NCBI RefSeq assembly: GCF_011038655.2
Contig: NZ_CP064954.1
Span: 868,001 to 932,000, forward strand
From: Corynebacterium lizhenjunii
GTDB lineage: Bacteria; Actinomycetota; Actinomycetes; Mycobacteriales; Mycobacteriaceae
Length of the DNA stretch: 64,000 nucleotides
Direction: 5' to 3'
The number at the start of each line of letters is the position of its first letter. Position 1 is the first letter of the stretch. Positions 11,443 to 20,800 of the stretch are shown here, piece by piece. Below the pieces are notes generated by a model, which had not been told where the DNA came from, ran no database searches, and saw nothing but the letters and a program-made list of their open reading frames with translations. The position numbers were made by a program, and so were the translations under genes.

Positions 11443-11697
11443 TTAGGACTCCTCCTTTGCAGCGCCCAGCGCGGCCTCGACCCGGCGCGAAGCCCCATCG
11501 AGGTGGTCCTCGCACGCCTTAGCTAGCGCTTCGCCGCGCTCCCAATACTTCAGTGACTCATCGAGCCCCATCTGGCCTAGCTCGAGGATCTTGACGGTCT
11601 CTATGAGTTCCTGGCGCGCTTGCTCATAACTGAGCTCTTCTACCGGCGGGAATGCGTCTTGGCCCGGGGTGCCGGTGGCGATGGTGTGCTCGGACAT
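11443..11697 (-). CDS. xseB: Exodeoxyribonuclease VII small subunit
   Basis: This 84-aa helical subunit binds XseA in exonuclease VII, which degrades single-stranded DNA. The family core is clear: [20 protein letters not shown], then [22 protein letters not shown]. The RBS AAGGAG precedes the ATG. It follows xseA by 92 bp. Confidence 0.95.
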   Translation of the reverse strand: MSEHTIATGTPGQDAFPPVEELSYEQARQELIETVKILELGQMGLDESLKYWERGEALAKACEDHLDGASRRVEAALGAAKEES

Positions 11698-11789
11698 GGA
11701 TGCTCCTTCAGCGGGGTTGTTTACACGGTTTTAACAGTCGGTGTGTGTGCGATTGATGGGTAGCGTAAGGCTGGGCTCAGTCTACCCGC

Positions 11790-13031
11790 CTAGTCGGCCG
11801 GGGTAGCCGCCATGGAAGCGGCGGTTATAGAGCCATCGCCCACGCGGATGCGCAGCTGGCTGCCCGGTGGGGCTTGCTGATACGACGTGACCACTTCCGG
11901 CCCAGAACCATCACGGGGGAGTACCTGCACCACGGAATAGCCGCGCGCCAACGTGGCGGCTGGGCCCAGCGCGCCCACCTGGTTGCGCAACGCCTCGATT
12001 CGACTGCGCTCTTGGCGCAGCTGGTGGGTGAGCTCCCGGCGGGCCAGTTGGCGTAGGCGGTCTAGCTCCTCCTGGGCGGCCTCAATTGGTGCATATGGAT
12101 TCGCGAGCACCGGCCTTGAACGCAGCGCATTGAGCTGGGAGCGCTCCCGGTCCACCCAGCCGCGCAGGGCAGCCGCCATGCGTGAGCGCGCCGTGGCTAG
12201 CAGCTCGCGTTCCTCCAGCACGGAAGGGACTACGCGCTTGGCGGCATCGGTAGGCGTAGCCGCCCGCAAGTCCGCCACATTATCCAGGACTGGATTGTCT
12301 GGCTCATGGCCAATGGCCGAAACCACCGGCGTGCGCGCGGCAGCCACCGCGCGCTGCAGGGCCTCATCTGAAAAGGGCAGGAGATCCTCCACGGAACCCC
12401 CACCACGGGCAATGATGATGACATCGACATCCGGGTCAGCATCCAAGGTTTGGAGGGCCGCAATTACGGACGCCACCGCCTGCGTGCCCTGCACCGCGGC
12501 ATTTTCTACGCGGAAGCGCACCGCCGGCCAGCGGTCCTGGGCCACCGAAATGACATCGCGCTCCGCATGGGAGCCGCGCGAGGTAATCAGACCAATACAG
12601 CCTGGCAGATAGGGCAGCGCTCGCTTGCGCTCCGGGGCAAATAGGCCCTCTGCCGCCAAGGACTTACGCAATAACTCGATTCGGGCCAACAGCTCGCCAA
12701 TGCCCACCTGGCGAATCTCATCAACCATGAGGGAAAACTCGCCGCGGCCTTCATAAAAATTAGGCTTGCCGTGGACAATGACCCGGCCGCCCTCCTGCGG
12801 CCGCGGCTGCAGTGCCGCAAATTGGCGGGTAGGTATCCGCAACGCAAGGGACTTGTCCTGCTGCACGTCGCGCAGCGTAATGAAGGCAAAGGCCCACGTG
12901 GACTTAAAGCTAATCTGTGCTAACTGCCCCTCTACCCACAGATAGCCCAGGCGCTCAATCCAGCCCTTGACCTGTTCGTTGACCCGCGCGACCGGCCAGG
13001 GGGCTTCTGGAGTGGAGCTGGCACGTGCCAT
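11790..13031 (-). CDS. xseA: Exodeoxyribonuclease VII large subunit
   Basis: This is the catalytic subunit of exonuclease VII, 413 aa. The N-terminal OB fold ([20 protein letters not shown]) is followed by the nuclease core with [38 protein letters not shown] and [20 protein letters not shown]. It then has a long helical arm and a C-terminal [10 protein letters not shown] segment. It is divergent from ispH, an arrangement conserved across actinobacteria. Confidence 0.96.
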   Translation of the reverse strand: MARASSTPEAPWPVARVNEQVKGWIERLGYLWVEGQLAQISFKSTWAFAFITLRDVQQDKSLALRIPTRQFAALQPRPQEGGRVIVHGKPNFYEGRGEFSLMVDEIRQVGIGELLARIELLRKSLAAEGLFAPERKRALPYLPGCIGLITSRGSHAERDVISVAQDRWPAVRFRVENAAVQGTQAVASVIAALQTLDADPDVDVIIIARGGGSVEDLLPFSDEALQRAVAAARTPVVSAIGHEPDNPVLDNVADLRAATPTDAAKRVVPSVLEERELLATARSRMAAALRGWVDRERSQLNALRSRPVLANPYAPIEAAQEELDRLRQLARRELTHQLRQERSRIEALRNQVGALGPAATLARGYSVVQVLPRDGSGPEVVTSYQQAPPGSQLRIRVGDGSITAASMAATPAD

Positions 13032-13106
13032 AAAAGTGACCTACCTTAGATTTCAGCGTGATAACCGGGGTGCTCACCCAGTGTATTGTTTACTGCTTTA
13101 ACTCGG

Positions 13107-13112
13107 TACTCT
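13107..13112 (+). promoter_or_regulatory. -10 hexamer for a leaderless transcript (ispH)
   Basis: TACTCT ends seven bases before ATG 13120. TTGTTT at 13086 is a possible -35, with a short spacer. Confidence 0.4.
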
Positions 13113-13119
13113 GGGGGAC

Positions 13120-14076
13120 ATGACTGATGCAGGCAAGAATGTTCTCCTCGCAGCCCCCCGCGGCTACTGCGCCGGCGTAGACCGTGCAGTAGAAACAGTA
13201 GAAAAGGCCCTGGAGAAGTACGGAGCCCCCATCTATGTGCGCAAGCAGATTGTGCATAATCGCTACGTGGTGGAATCCCTCGCTGAGCGCGGCGTCATCT
13301 TTGTCGACGAGGCCTCCGAAGCCCCCGAAGGCGCGCACCTGGTCTTTTCTGCCCACGGTATTTCTCCCGCCGTGCGCGAGGAGGCCGAAGAACGCAAGCA
13401 GCTCACGCTGGATGCCACCTGCCCATTGGTCACCAAGGTGCACAACGAGGCCCGCCGCTTCCACCGCGATGGCTACCACATCTTGCTGGTAGGACACGAA
13501 GGCCACGAAGAAGTAGAAGGCACCGCGGGCGAGGCTCCGGAGGTCACTCACCTGGTTGATGGGGTAGAAGGGGTGGCCAAGCTGCCGGAATTTTTGCAGA
13601 ATGAGAAGCTGATTTGGCTGTCCCAAACCACCTTGTCTGTGGATGAGACCGTGGTGATTGTCAATGAGCTGCGCAAGCGCTTCCCGCACTTGGAGAACCC
13701 CCCTTCAGACGATATTTGTTACGCCACCCAGAACCGCCAAGAATCCGTCAAGGCCATCGCACCCAAGTGTGATCTAATGATTGTGGTGGGTTCCAAGAAC
13801 TCCTCCAACTCCGTCCGTCTGGTGGAGGTGGCCCTCGACGCAGGCTCTAAAGACGCCCACCTGGTGGACTTCGCCCGCGAGATTGACGAGTCCTGGCTAG
13901 ACGGCGTGCGCACCGTAGGAGTAACCTGTGGCGCATCCGTGCCCGAGCTGCTGGTGCGCGAGGTGTTGGAGTTTTTGGATCAGCGCGGTTATAGCAATGT
14001 GGAGCAGGTGACCACCTCCACGGAGACCATTACCTTCTCCTTGCCGCGCGACCTGCGCCCGGCTCGCACTAAGTAG
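13120..14076 (+). CDS. ispH: 4-hydroxy-3-methylbut-2-enyl diphosphate reductase
   Basis: This is the last enzyme of the MEP isoprenoid pathway; it reduces HMBPP to IPP and DMAPP with a [4Fe-4S] cluster. It is 318 aa. The three cluster cysteines sit in [24 protein letters not shown] and [29 protein letters not shown] and [10 protein letters not shown] are also family motifs. The end of the gene, including its TAG, is the first copy of a 19-bp tandem repeat. Confidence 0.97.
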   Translation: MTDAGKNVLLAAPRGYCAGVDRAVETVEKALEKYGAPIYVRKQIVHNRYVVESLAERGVIFVDEASEAPEGAHLVFSAHGISPAVREEAEERKQLTLDATCPLVTKVHNEARRFHRDGYHILLVGHEGHEEVEGTAGEAPEVTHLVDGVEGVAKLPEFLQNEKLIWLSQTTLSVDETVVIVNELRKRFPHLENPPSDDICYATQNRQESVKAIAPKCDLMIVVGSKNSSNSVRLVEVALDAGSKDAHLVDFAREIDESWLDGVRTVGVTCGASVPELLVREVLEFLDQRGYSNVEQVTTSTETITFSLPRDLRPARTK

Positions 14077-14135
14077 CCTCGCATACAGCAAATATCCTTG
14101 CTCGCACCAAGTAGCCCTGCTTGCAGCAAGTAGCC
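14062..14135. repeat. 19-bp tandem repeat at the ispH 3' end, four copies
   Basis: Copies begin at 14062, 14081, 14100 and 14119. The best pair, GCTCGCACTAAGTAGCC and GCTCGCACCAAGTAGCC, differ at one base. The first copy contains the ispH stop codon. Confidence 0.8.
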
Positions 14136-14139
14136 GACG

Positions 14140-14802
14140 TTAGTGCCCGCCGTAGAGGTCCTCATCCAACCTGCGGCGGGCTGGCTTGGCCGATGCCGCC
14201 CGCTCCCCACGCTTGCGTGCGCTCAACTCTTCACGGTTGCGTGCGCTTAACTCCGCCACGGTCAGGCGGCGCGCCTTGGACGCGGAATCTCTGTTGCGGC
14301 GCTCTGCCACAGCGGTGGCGCGCCGGGTGGCGGTTTCACGCTCACGCAAGTTCTGGGTCACCTTATTGGCGTGCCACAGGCGCACGACGGCTAAGAGCGC
14401 GCAGGCCAAAGTGACTATCAACAGTGGTGGAAACAGTTCCGCCAGGGGATAGGCCGAGGCGGCCAGGGTGGTTAATGACCACATGCTGCCCCCCACAGCA
14501 CCGCTGGCGATGAGGGCCCACCCGCCGAAGAGGACAAAGACCGCGAAGAGGGGCGGGATCGAAGCCACGGTGAGGAAGAGTCCACGCAGATTGACCAGAA
14601 ACGTCGCCCCTAGGGCGCCTAACGCAAAACAGATAACGAAGCCCCAGGACATGTGCTGGCTAAACAGGGCGATAACCAGGCCCAGGCTGAGGAAGAACGC
14701 ATGCAACCCGCAGGCGGAAGCCGTCTTCATGCCAGCGCGCAGCGTGGAGCCCGATCTGCTGGAGCGGCGGGGTGCTGGGGCTTTGGACATGGCATGAGAC
14801 AC
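14140..14802 (-). CDS. DUF6542 family membrane protein
   Basis: This 220-aa protein has four hydrophobic segments between about residues 30 and 140 and a very basic coiled-coil-like tail (NLRERETATRRATAVAERRN, KARRLTVAELSARNREELSA). The family is known only by its place next to ispH/xseA in actinobacteria. GTG 14802 fits a leaderless start with TAAGAT eight bases away; ATG 14790 is an alternative. The tail could bind nucleic acid or phospholipid, which is inference only. Confidence 0.75.
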   Translation of the reverse strand: MSHAMSKAPAPRRSSRSGSTLRAGMKTASACGLHAFFLSLGLVIALFSQHMSWGFVICFALGALGATFLVNLRGLFLTVASIPPLFAVFVLFGGWALIASGAVGGSMWSLTTLAASAYPLAELFPPLLIVTLACALLAVVRLWHANKVTQNLRERETATRRATAVAERRNRDSASKARRLTVAELSARNREELSARKRGERAASAKPARRRLDEDLYGGH

Positions 14803-14810
14803 AAAAAGTT

Positions 14811-14816
14811 ATCTTA
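14811..14816 (-). promoter_or_regulatory. -10 hexamer for a leaderless transcript (DUF6542 gene)
   Basis: TAAGAT on the minus strand ends eight bases before GTG 14802. Confidence 0.35.
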
Positions 14817-14896
14817 CCGTGACCTCACCGCCGGCGGGCAAAGGCTAGCCGCAAGCCGCCACATGCTCGCTAACACTCCTTGCACAACCCCGGCCA

Positions 14897-16339
14897 TTAC
14901 TTGCGCAACGTGTCGAACACCTTCGTAGAAATCCGGTCGAAGACATCCTTGGTGCGGCTGTGGGAGCGCACCCGGGAAGGTTGGAGGGAGGCGTCCATAT
15001 CCACTACGTCCTCCAAGGAACCCAGAGGGGCAGTGGCTGGGGGAGTGGAGGGGGAATCGGCAGACTGAGCCCTGGCAGCACGCTGCACCCGGCCTTCTTC
15101 TTCCGTATAGGTGCCAATGAGGTAGCCAGCCACCGTGGCAAACTCCAGATCCTCGGCCTTTTTCTCCCCGGACTGCAGCTGCAAAATATCCTGCAGGTAG
15201 CGCCACATCACCGCAAGCGTGGCCACCACCGGAACCGCCAGGAAAGAGCCAATCAGGTTAAACAGCGCAGAGCCAATGGTCACCGAAATCAACACCACCA
15301 CCGGGTGCAAGTCCATAGCCTTGGACTGCAGCCAAGGGCTGAGCACGTTGCCCTCTAATTGCTGGACCACCAGGACCAAAATCAGCACAATGATCGCTTT
15401 GGTAAAGCCCAGGGAGATCAAGGTGATAATCACCGAAAGTGCCCCGGCAACAATGGCGCCCACGAAGGGGATAAACCCGGCGATGAAGGTGATAATGGCC
15501 AGCGCCAGCGCCATCGGCACCTGCAGGATGACCAACCCTGCGCCAATAAAGACGGCATCGATTGCAGAAACCATTGCCTGGGCGCGCACAAACCCGCCCA
15601 GGGTATTCCAGGAACGCGTCAGTACCTCGGTGAGGTGCCAGCCAGCCAAGCGGCCGGTGGTGCCGCGCAGCCAGCCCAAGAACTTATGGCCGTCCTTGAG
15701 GAAGAAGAAGGTTAACACCAACACGATAAATAGCGTGACCAGCACGGAGGTGGCCAAACCAATGCCGGAGAAGACGCCGCCGGCAATAGCGCCGGCTTGG
15801 TTTTGGATCCACCGGGCGGCCTCATCAACATAATTGCCCAGGTCTTCGCTATCAATGTTTAGTGGTGGTCCTTGGACCCACAGCTGCAGGCGCTGGATGC
15901 CCTCCACTGTTTGCAAATACAGCGTGTGTGATTGGCGGACAAAGTCCGGGGCAATGAAGGCAAAGAGGCCGCCGAATATGCCAAAGAAGAGCAGGATGCA
16001 CAAGATGGCGGCAACCGCAGAAGGCAGGCCTGCCCGGCGTAGCTTACTGGCCAGCGGCGCCAAGACTGTACAGACGATGAGCGCCAGGAGCACCGGGAGA
16101 ATGCCGCGCCAGAAGCTGCCCAGCATCTGCGATAGGGCATAGAGGAATGCACCAATGATAAACAGCCGCAGCGCCCATAGGGATGCAGCCTTGACCATGT
16201 CTGCCACCACCACCGAACGGTCTACCTGGTCCCCGGGTGGGTGCGGGGAAATGGAGGCGAGCAGCTCAGGATCAACTGAGCCGTCGAGCTTTGCGGAAAG
16301 CCGGACGTTAGGGGCCTGGGATGGTTGGTCAGAACTCAC
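14897..16339 (-). CDS. AI-2E/PerM-family transporter
   Basis: This 480-aa inner-membrane protein has about eight hydrophobic segments. Family signatures include LRRAGLPSAVAAILCILLF, LVLTFFFLKDGHKFL, FIAGFIPFVGAIVAGALSV and QQLEGNVLSPWLQSKAMDLH. Members have been linked to autoinducer-2 export or sodium/proton antiport; the substrate here is not predictable. About 70 C-terminal residues form a polar cytoplasmic tail. It is divergent from ychF with 47 bp between them. Confidence 0.88.
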   Translation of the reverse strand: MSSDQPSQAPNVRLSAKLDGSVDPELLASISPHPPGDQVDRSVVVADMVKAASLWALRLFIIGAFLYALSQMLGSFWRGILPVLLALIVCTVLAPLASKLRRAGLPSAVAAILCILLFFGIFGGLFAFIAPDFVRQSHTLYLQTVEGIQRLQLWVQGPPLNIDSEDLGNYVDEAARWIQNQAGAIAGGVFSGIGLATSVLVTLFIVLVLTFFFLKDGHKFLGWLRGTTGRLAGWHLTEVLTRSWNTLGGFVRAQAMVSAIDAVFIGAGLVILQVPMALALAIITFIAGFIPFVGAIVAGALSVIITLISLGFTKAIIVLILVLVVQQLEGNVLSPWLQSKAMDLHPVVVLISVTIGSALFNLIGSFLAVPVVATLAVMWRYLQDILQLQSGEKKAEDLEFATVAGYLIGTYTEEEGRVQRAARAQSADSPSTPPATAPLGSLEDVVDMDASLQPSRVRSHSRTKDVFDRISTKVFDTLRK

Positions 16340-16373
16340 GAGACTATCTTGCCTGAAAACTTTGGCAGTGCGT

Positions 16374-16379
16374 TAGGAT
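16374..16379 (+). promoter_or_regulatory. -10 hexamer for a leaderless transcript (ychF)
   Basis: TAGGAT ends seven bases before GTG 16387. TTGCCT at 16349 is a possible -35 with a long 19-bp spacer. Confidence 0.45.
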
Positions 16380-16386
16380 TGGGCCC

Positions 16387-17472
16387 GTGAGTCTTACACT
16401 TGGAATCGTCGGCCTGCCCAATGTGGGCAAGTCCACGCTGTTTAACGCCCTAACCCGTTCCGACATTTTGGCTGCGAACTACCCCTTCGCCACCATTGAG
16501 CCCAATGTGGGCTTGGTCGAGCTGGCCGATGCCCGCCTCAACCGTCTGGCAGAAATCTTCGGCTCCGAGCGCATTTTGCCAGCCACCGTGTCCTTTGTGG
16601 ATATTGCCGGAATTGTGGAGGGCGCTTCCAAGGGTGAGGGTATGGGCAATGCCTTCTTGGCTAATATCCGGGAAGCGGACGCCATCTGCCAGGTGGTGCG
16701 CGCCTTTGCAGATGAGAACGTGATTCACGTCGACGGCAAGGTGGATCCGGCCCACGATATTTCCGTGATTAATACCGAGCTTATCCTCGCTGACCTGCAG
16801 ACCATTGAAAAGGCCCTGCCGCGGTTGGAAAAGGAAGCCCGCAAGAACAAGGACCTGGCAGAGACTGTGGCCGCCACCAAGCAGGCCCAGGAGATTCTAG
16901 AAGATGACCGTACTCTCTTTGCTGCCGCGAAGAACGGGGAGATTGACCTGGCTTTGGTCCGTGAGCTGCACCTGATGACGGCCAAGCCTTTCCTTTATGT
17001 CTTCAACTCCGATGAGGCCGTGCTTGCCGATTCCGCCCGCAGGCAGGAGTTGGCAGAACTCGTTGCCCCTGCAGAGTGCGTCTTCTTGGATGCCCAGACG
17101 GAGACTGAGCTGCTGGAGCTGGATGAAGAAGAAGCCATGGAATTGCTCGAAGCGGTAGGTCAGACCGAGCCGGGGCTGGCCACCTTGGCCCGGGCCGGAT
17201 TTGCCACCCTGGGACTGCAGACCTACCTGACGGCGGGCCCGAAGGAGGCCCGCGCCTGGACCATCAAGCAGGGCTCGGCCGCTCCGCAGGCCGCGGGTGT
17301 TATCCACACGGACTTTGAGAAGAAGTTCATCAAGGCGGAGATTGTGTCCTTCGAGGACTTGGACGCGGCCGGCTCGATGGCGCAGGCACGTACCGAAGGT
17401 AAGGTGCGCCAAGAGGGCAAGGACTACATCATGTGCGACGGCGACGTCTGCGACTTCAAGATTGGCGGCTAG
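16387..17472 (+). CDS. ychF: Redox-regulated ATPase / GTP-binding protein YchF
   Basis: This is an Obg-related P-loop protein (361 aa) that binds ATP, associates with ribosomes and modulates translation and stress responses. The P-loop is GLPNVGKSTLFN. Switch and G3 elements are NYPFATIEPNVG and DIAGIVEGASKGEGMGN. The C-terminal TGS domain is GLQTYLTAGPKEARAWTI with GKVRQEGKDYIMCDGDV. The GTG start has no Shine-Dalgarno but has a leaderless -10. The stop codon lies in a repeated and hairpin-forming 3' end. Confidence 0.96.
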   Translation: MSLTLGIVGLPNVGKSTLFNALTRSDILAANYPFATIEPNVGLVELADARLNRLAEIFGSERILPATVSFVDIAGIVEGASKGEGMGNAFLANIREADAICQVVRAFADENVIHVDGKVDPAHDISVINTELILADLQTIEKALPRLEKEARKNKDLAETVAATKQAQEILEDDRTLFAAAKNGEIDLALVRELHLMTAKPFLYVFNSDEAVLADSARRQELAELVAPAECVFLDAQTETELLELDEEEAMELLEAVGQTEPGLATLARAGFATLGLQTYLTAGPKEARAWTIKQGSAAPQAAGVIHTDFEKKFIKAEIVSFEDLDAAGSMAQARTEGKVRQEGKDYIMCDGDVCDFKIGG

Positions 17473-17545
17473 AGCCGCCGTAGCCTGTTGGCGGTTAAGG
17501 CCGCCCGGGCGCTGTGCCACCCCTATATCTTTGCCACCCCTATAT
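17462..17545. repeat. Two short repeat pairs at the ychF 3' end
   Basis: An 18-bp segment at 17462-17479, containing the ychF stop, recurs at 17488-17505 with 15 of 18 bases conserved. A second pair, GCCACCCCTATAT, lies at 17516-17528 and 17533-17545. The first segment also folds as GGCGGC-TAGA-GCCGCC (17464-17479), a possible weak terminator without a T-run. Confidence 0.75.
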
Positions 17546-17607
17546 GAGGCCCCTATTTGGGTGTGCAGACCTTGACACGGCGGTGCGTAAGTGGTGAAAT
17601 GCTTACC

Positions 17608-17626
17608 CGAAATAAGGCAAGCCTTA
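17608..17626 (+). promoter_or_regulatory. Candidate DtxR (iron) box upstream of the CDF gene
   Basis: The 19-mer matches the DtxR consensus TTAGGTTAGGCTAACCTAA at 11 positions by eye, and its core AAGGCAAGCCTT is nearly palindromic. Metal control of a metal exporter is plausible, but the match is modest. Confidence 0.3.
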
Positions 17627-17661
17627 ACTGTCTAGGCTGTTGACCTCCAGGAAGGATACCC

Positions 17662-18591
17662 ATGCCCGCCGCCGTCGCCCCGGGGATCGACCGCTCAGAA
17701 CAAATAGTGCTGGAGCGGTTTATGCAGCTTTCCATCGCTGCTGCCGTGGTTACCATCGCAGTGAAGATGGCCGCAGCCTGGGTTACGGGCTCGGTGGGCT
17801 TTCTTTCCGATGCCCTCGAATCCCTGGTCAATTTAGTTGCCGCTGTTGCCGGGTTTATTGCCCTGCGGGTGGCTGCCAAACCGGCAGATGAGGACCATCA
17901 CTTTGGGCACGGTCATGCCGAATATGTCTCCGCCCTGCTCGAAGGCGCACTGATCTTTTTGGCCGCCGGTGCCATTATCTATACCGGTTTGGATCGCCTG
18001 TTGCACCCCCAGCCGCTGGAAGCCCCCGGGATGGGTCTGGTGCTGTCCGTGGCCGCTTCGGTGCTTAACTTGGTGGTGGGCTTGGTATTGTTGCGCGCCG
18101 GCAAGCGGTACCGCTCTGCCACGTTAAATGCCGATGGCCATCATTTGCTCACAGACGTGTGGACTTCTGCCGGGGTGGTACTGGGTGTAGCGGCGGTGTG
18201 GGCTACGGGTTGGGTATGGCTGGACCCGGTTATTGCCCTGGCTGTGGGCATTAATATCATTTGGACCGGCTACCGGCTGTCCCGGGCCTCGGTGCGCAGC
18301 TTGCTCTCAGAGGCCCTGCCCCCGGAAGAAAACCAGGCCCTTGATGAGTTATTGGACCACATTGCGGCGCAAGCCCCGGTGGAGTTTACCCAGCGGCGCA
18401 CCATGGCCTCTGGCCGCCAGCGCTTTGTGTACCTAATTATGGATGTGCCTCCGCAGTGGTCGGTGCAGGCCTCCCATGAACATGCCGATATGGTCGAAGA
18501 ACGCATTGATGGCCTCTTCCCTGGTGCGGAGGTCTTTATTCATGTTGAGCCTGCGGGCGTGCCACACCGGCGCCTGCGCGGGCCTTTTTAA
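17662..18591 (+). CDS. Cation diffusion facilitator metal exporter
   Basis: This is a CDF efflux pump for divalent metals such as Zn, Fe, Co or Cd (309 aa). It has six membrane segments. The metal-site motifs are SVGFLSDALESLVN in TM2 and NADGHHLLTDVWTS in TM5. A His-rich loop (DEDHHFGHGHAEY) and a C-terminal cytoplasmic domain with HEHADMVEERID complete it. RBS AGGAAGGA precedes the ATG. It lies 9 bp upstream of pcp and is probably co-transcribed with it. Confidence 0.92.
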   Translation: MPAAVAPGIDRSEQIVLERFMQLSIAAAVVTIAVKMAAAWVTGSVGFLSDALESLVNLVAAVAGFIALRVAAKPADEDHHFGHGHAEYVSALLEGALIFLAAGAIIYTGLDRLLHPQPLEAPGMGLVLSVAASVLNLVVGLVLLRAGKRYRSATLNADGHHLLTDVWTSAGVVLGVAAVWATGWVWLDPVIALAVGINIIWTGYRLSRASVRSLLSEALPPEENQALDELLDHIAAQAPVEFTQRRTMASGRQRFVYLIMDVPPQWSVQASHEHADMVEERIDGLFPGAEVFIHVEPAGVPHRRLRGPF

Positions 18592-18600
18592 GGAGGATGT

Positions 18601-19224
18601 ATGAATCTGTTGGTCACGGCCTTTGAGCCCTTTGGTGGGCAGAAAATCAACCCCTCCCAGCAGATTTTGGAGTCCTTGCCGTCAACTATTGCCGGTGCCA
18701 ACATTCATACGGTAGTGGTGCCCACTGTGTTTGCCACGGCAGGTCCGGCTGTGGTGCAGGCGGCCCAGCGCGAGTCTGCCGATGCCGTGGTCTGCCTCGG
18801 CCAGGCGGGTGGCCGGCCCCAGGTCTGCCCAGAACGGGTGGCCATTAATGTTGCCGATGCCCCCATTGCTGATAATGCTGGCGATACCCCCAGTGATCGC
18901 CCGATTGTGGCAGATGGCCCGGCGGCCTATTTTTCTACCCTGCCGATAAAAGCAATGGTCGCGGCCATGCGGGAGGCCGGGGTACCCGCGGAGGTATCAA
19001 ATACTGCGGGAACCTTCGTATGTAACCACCTGATGTACTGGGTATTGCACCACCTGGATGTTCCGGCGGGTTTTATCCACGTGCCCTACTGCTTGGAGCA
19101 GGTGGTAGATGTAGCCCAGCCCGCGATGAGCGTGGCGGATATGACTCGGGGCATTAGTGCCGCCCTGGAAGCGTTGGTCCAGGGCAGGCAGGCACCCGCA
19201 CAGGGGGCTGGGGCGCTGCACTAG
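18601..19224 (+). CDS. pcp: Pyroglutamyl-peptidase I
   Basis: This cytoplasmic cysteine peptidase removes N-terminal pyroglutamate. It is 207 aa, a typical length. The catalytic residues fall in CPERVAINVADA (Glu78), NTAGTFVCNHLMY (Cys141) and GFIHVPY (His160). AAGGAGG precedes the ATG. The stop overlaps the convergent symporter gene by 4 bp (CTAG). Confidence 0.95.
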   Translation: MNLLVTAFEPFGGQKINPSQQILESLPSTIAGANIHTVVVPTVFATAGPAVVQAAQRESADAVVCLGQAGGRPQVCPERVAINVADAPIADNAGDTPSDRPIVADGPAAYFSTLPIKAMVAAMREAGVPAEVSNTAGTFVCNHLMYWVLHHLDVPAGFIHVPYCLEQVVDVAQPAMSVADMTRGISAALEALVQGRQAPAQGAGALH

Positions 19225-20552
19225 CGGGCATCGACAAGCTCTGCCACACCCTGCTCAGCGTCATCCCACACCTGCTGGTCCTGCAGGCCAGCGCGCTTGG
19301 CCACCACGGTGGCAGCCAGGGCTTGGCCGGTAACGTTAACGGCGGTACGCCCCATGTCAATTATCGGCTCGACGGCCAGGAGCAAGCCTACGCCAGCTAG
19401 CGGCAAGCCCAGGGTAGACAGCGTCAAGGTGAGCATGACGGTAGCGCCGGTGGTACCCGCAGTAGCGGCAGAGCCGATCACGGAGACGAAGATGATAAGC
19501 AGGTACTGCGTCAGGCTCAGGTCAATGCCGTAGAACTGGGCAATGAAGATCGCGGCGATGGCGGGGTAGACCGAGGCGCAGCCGTCCATCTTGGTGGTTG
19601 CTCCCAGGGGGATGGCAAAGGAGGCGTATTCGCGGGGCACACCCATGGCGCGCTCGGTAAAGCGCTGGGTTACCGGCATCACGCCCATGGAGGAGCGGGT
19701 GACAAATCCCAGGGAGGTCACTGGCCAAATGCGCTTGTAGAAGCCCAGCACCGGGATACGGTTGAAGGCCAGCACGCCGGGGTAGACCACTAGGATGACC
19801 AGGGCCAAGCCTATGTACATGGCCAGGACAAACTTGCCCAAGGAGCTCAGTGCGTCCCAACCGTAGGTGGCTACGGCTGTACCGATTAGTGCTGCGGTGC
19901 CAACGGGGGCGAGGCGAATAATCCACCACAGGACTACCTGGATGACCTTGAGGAAGGACTCCGTAAAGCGCAAGAAGGGGTCTGCGGCCTCGCCGGCCTT
20001 GACTGCGGCAATGCCCAGGGCCAGGGAGATGACCAGCAGCTGGAGGGCACCAAAGCTTAAGGAGACTGAATCAGAGCCCAAGTTGGCATTTAGCCCCAGG
20101 AAGTTTGCCGGCACCAGTTGTTGTAAGAATGCGGTCCAGGAGCCGACGCGAGACGGATCAGCGGCGGTGGAGGCATCGACAGTAGTGCCCACGCCGGGGC
20201 GCATCACCAGGGCAACTAGGATGCCGACGATGACGGAGAAGAATGCCGTTATGGCAAACCACACCAGGGTAGAAATTGCCAGGGAGGCGGCGTTGGCCAC
20301 CTTGCGCAAATTAGCTACCGAGGTGACTACCGCGGCGAAGATGAGCGGTGGGACCATGACCTTGAGCAATTGCACATAGGCGCTGCCTACACCGCCAAGC
20401 AGCTGGGTTAGCCAGCTGCCGTTGTCAGCATCAGGCTGGGAGGCATCCAGGTTGGCGGCAATAAAGCCCAGGATAAGCCCGATGATGAGGCCGGCGATGA
20501 CCTGCGCGCCAAAGCCCGTGGCCCACCGGGGCAGGCGGGAAGAGTTATTCAT
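19221..20552 (-). CDS. Dicarboxylate/amino acid:cation symporter (DAACS)
   Basis: This is a sodium- or proton-coupled uptake carrier of the GltP/DctA family, 443 aa. Landmarks are the first helix (AGLIIGLILGFIAA), KMDGCASVYPAIAAIFIAQF in the substrate region, GSAATAGTTGATVMLTLTLS (re-entrant loop 2) and VEPIIDMGRTAVNVTGQALA. The substrate may be glutamate, aspartate or a C4-dicarboxylate. RBS AAGGAC is present. Confidence 0.9.
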   Translation of the reverse strand: MNNSSRLPRWATGFGAQVIAGLIIGLILGFIAANLDASQPDADNGSWLTQLLGGVGSAYVQLLKVMVPPLIFAAVVTSVANLRKVANAASLAISTLVWFAITAFFSVIVGILVALVMRPGVGTTVDASTAADPSRVGSWTAFLQQLVPANFLGLNANLGSDSVSLSFGALQLLVISLALGIAAVKAGEAADPFLRFTESFLKVIQVVLWWIIRLAPVGTAALIGTAVATYGWDALSSLGKFVLAMYIGLALVILVVYPGVLAFNRIPVLGFYKRIWPVTSLGFVTRSSMGVMPVTQRFTERAMGVPREYASFAIPLGATTKMDGCASVYPAIAAIFIAQFYGIDLSLTQYLLIIFVSVIGSAATAGTTGATVMLTLTLSTLGLPLAGVGLLLAVEPIIDMGRTAVNVTGQALAATVVAKRAGLQDQQVWDDAEQGVAELVDAR

Positions 20553-20647
20553 AGAAAGTCCTTAACTGGAGGTTCTGTATTTGAGAGAGTCCATGCGTGG
20601 GGCAGGGCCAAGGGGGCCGAGCGCCACCAGCAGACCGACAATAATAG

Positions 20648-20657
20648 ACCGATCGGT
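20648..20657. promoter_or_regulatory. Palindrome ACCGATCGGT, possible operator
   Basis: A perfect 10-bp palindrome about 95 bp upstream of the symporter start. It resembles TetR-type half-sites; no regulator gene lies beside it. Confidence 0.3.
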
Positions 20658-20776
20658 ACGGAAGGTGTGAATAAAGCGGTTCACTCCGACAATCAACACC
20701 CTACCGCTTGACCGTATTCCCGACGTTGGTGGATCGGCAGAGAAGCGGCGCGCATAAGAAAGCGGGAGGGTGGGGA

Positions 20777-20788
20777 GGCATCGGCAAG
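20777..20788 (-). repeat. Non-coding copy of the recurrent 12-mer
   Basis: An exact GGCATCGGCAAG (reverse orientation) outside any gene, at the left border of the selenium island. Confidence 0.7.
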
Positions 20789-20800
20789 CTTAAGGGCGGG

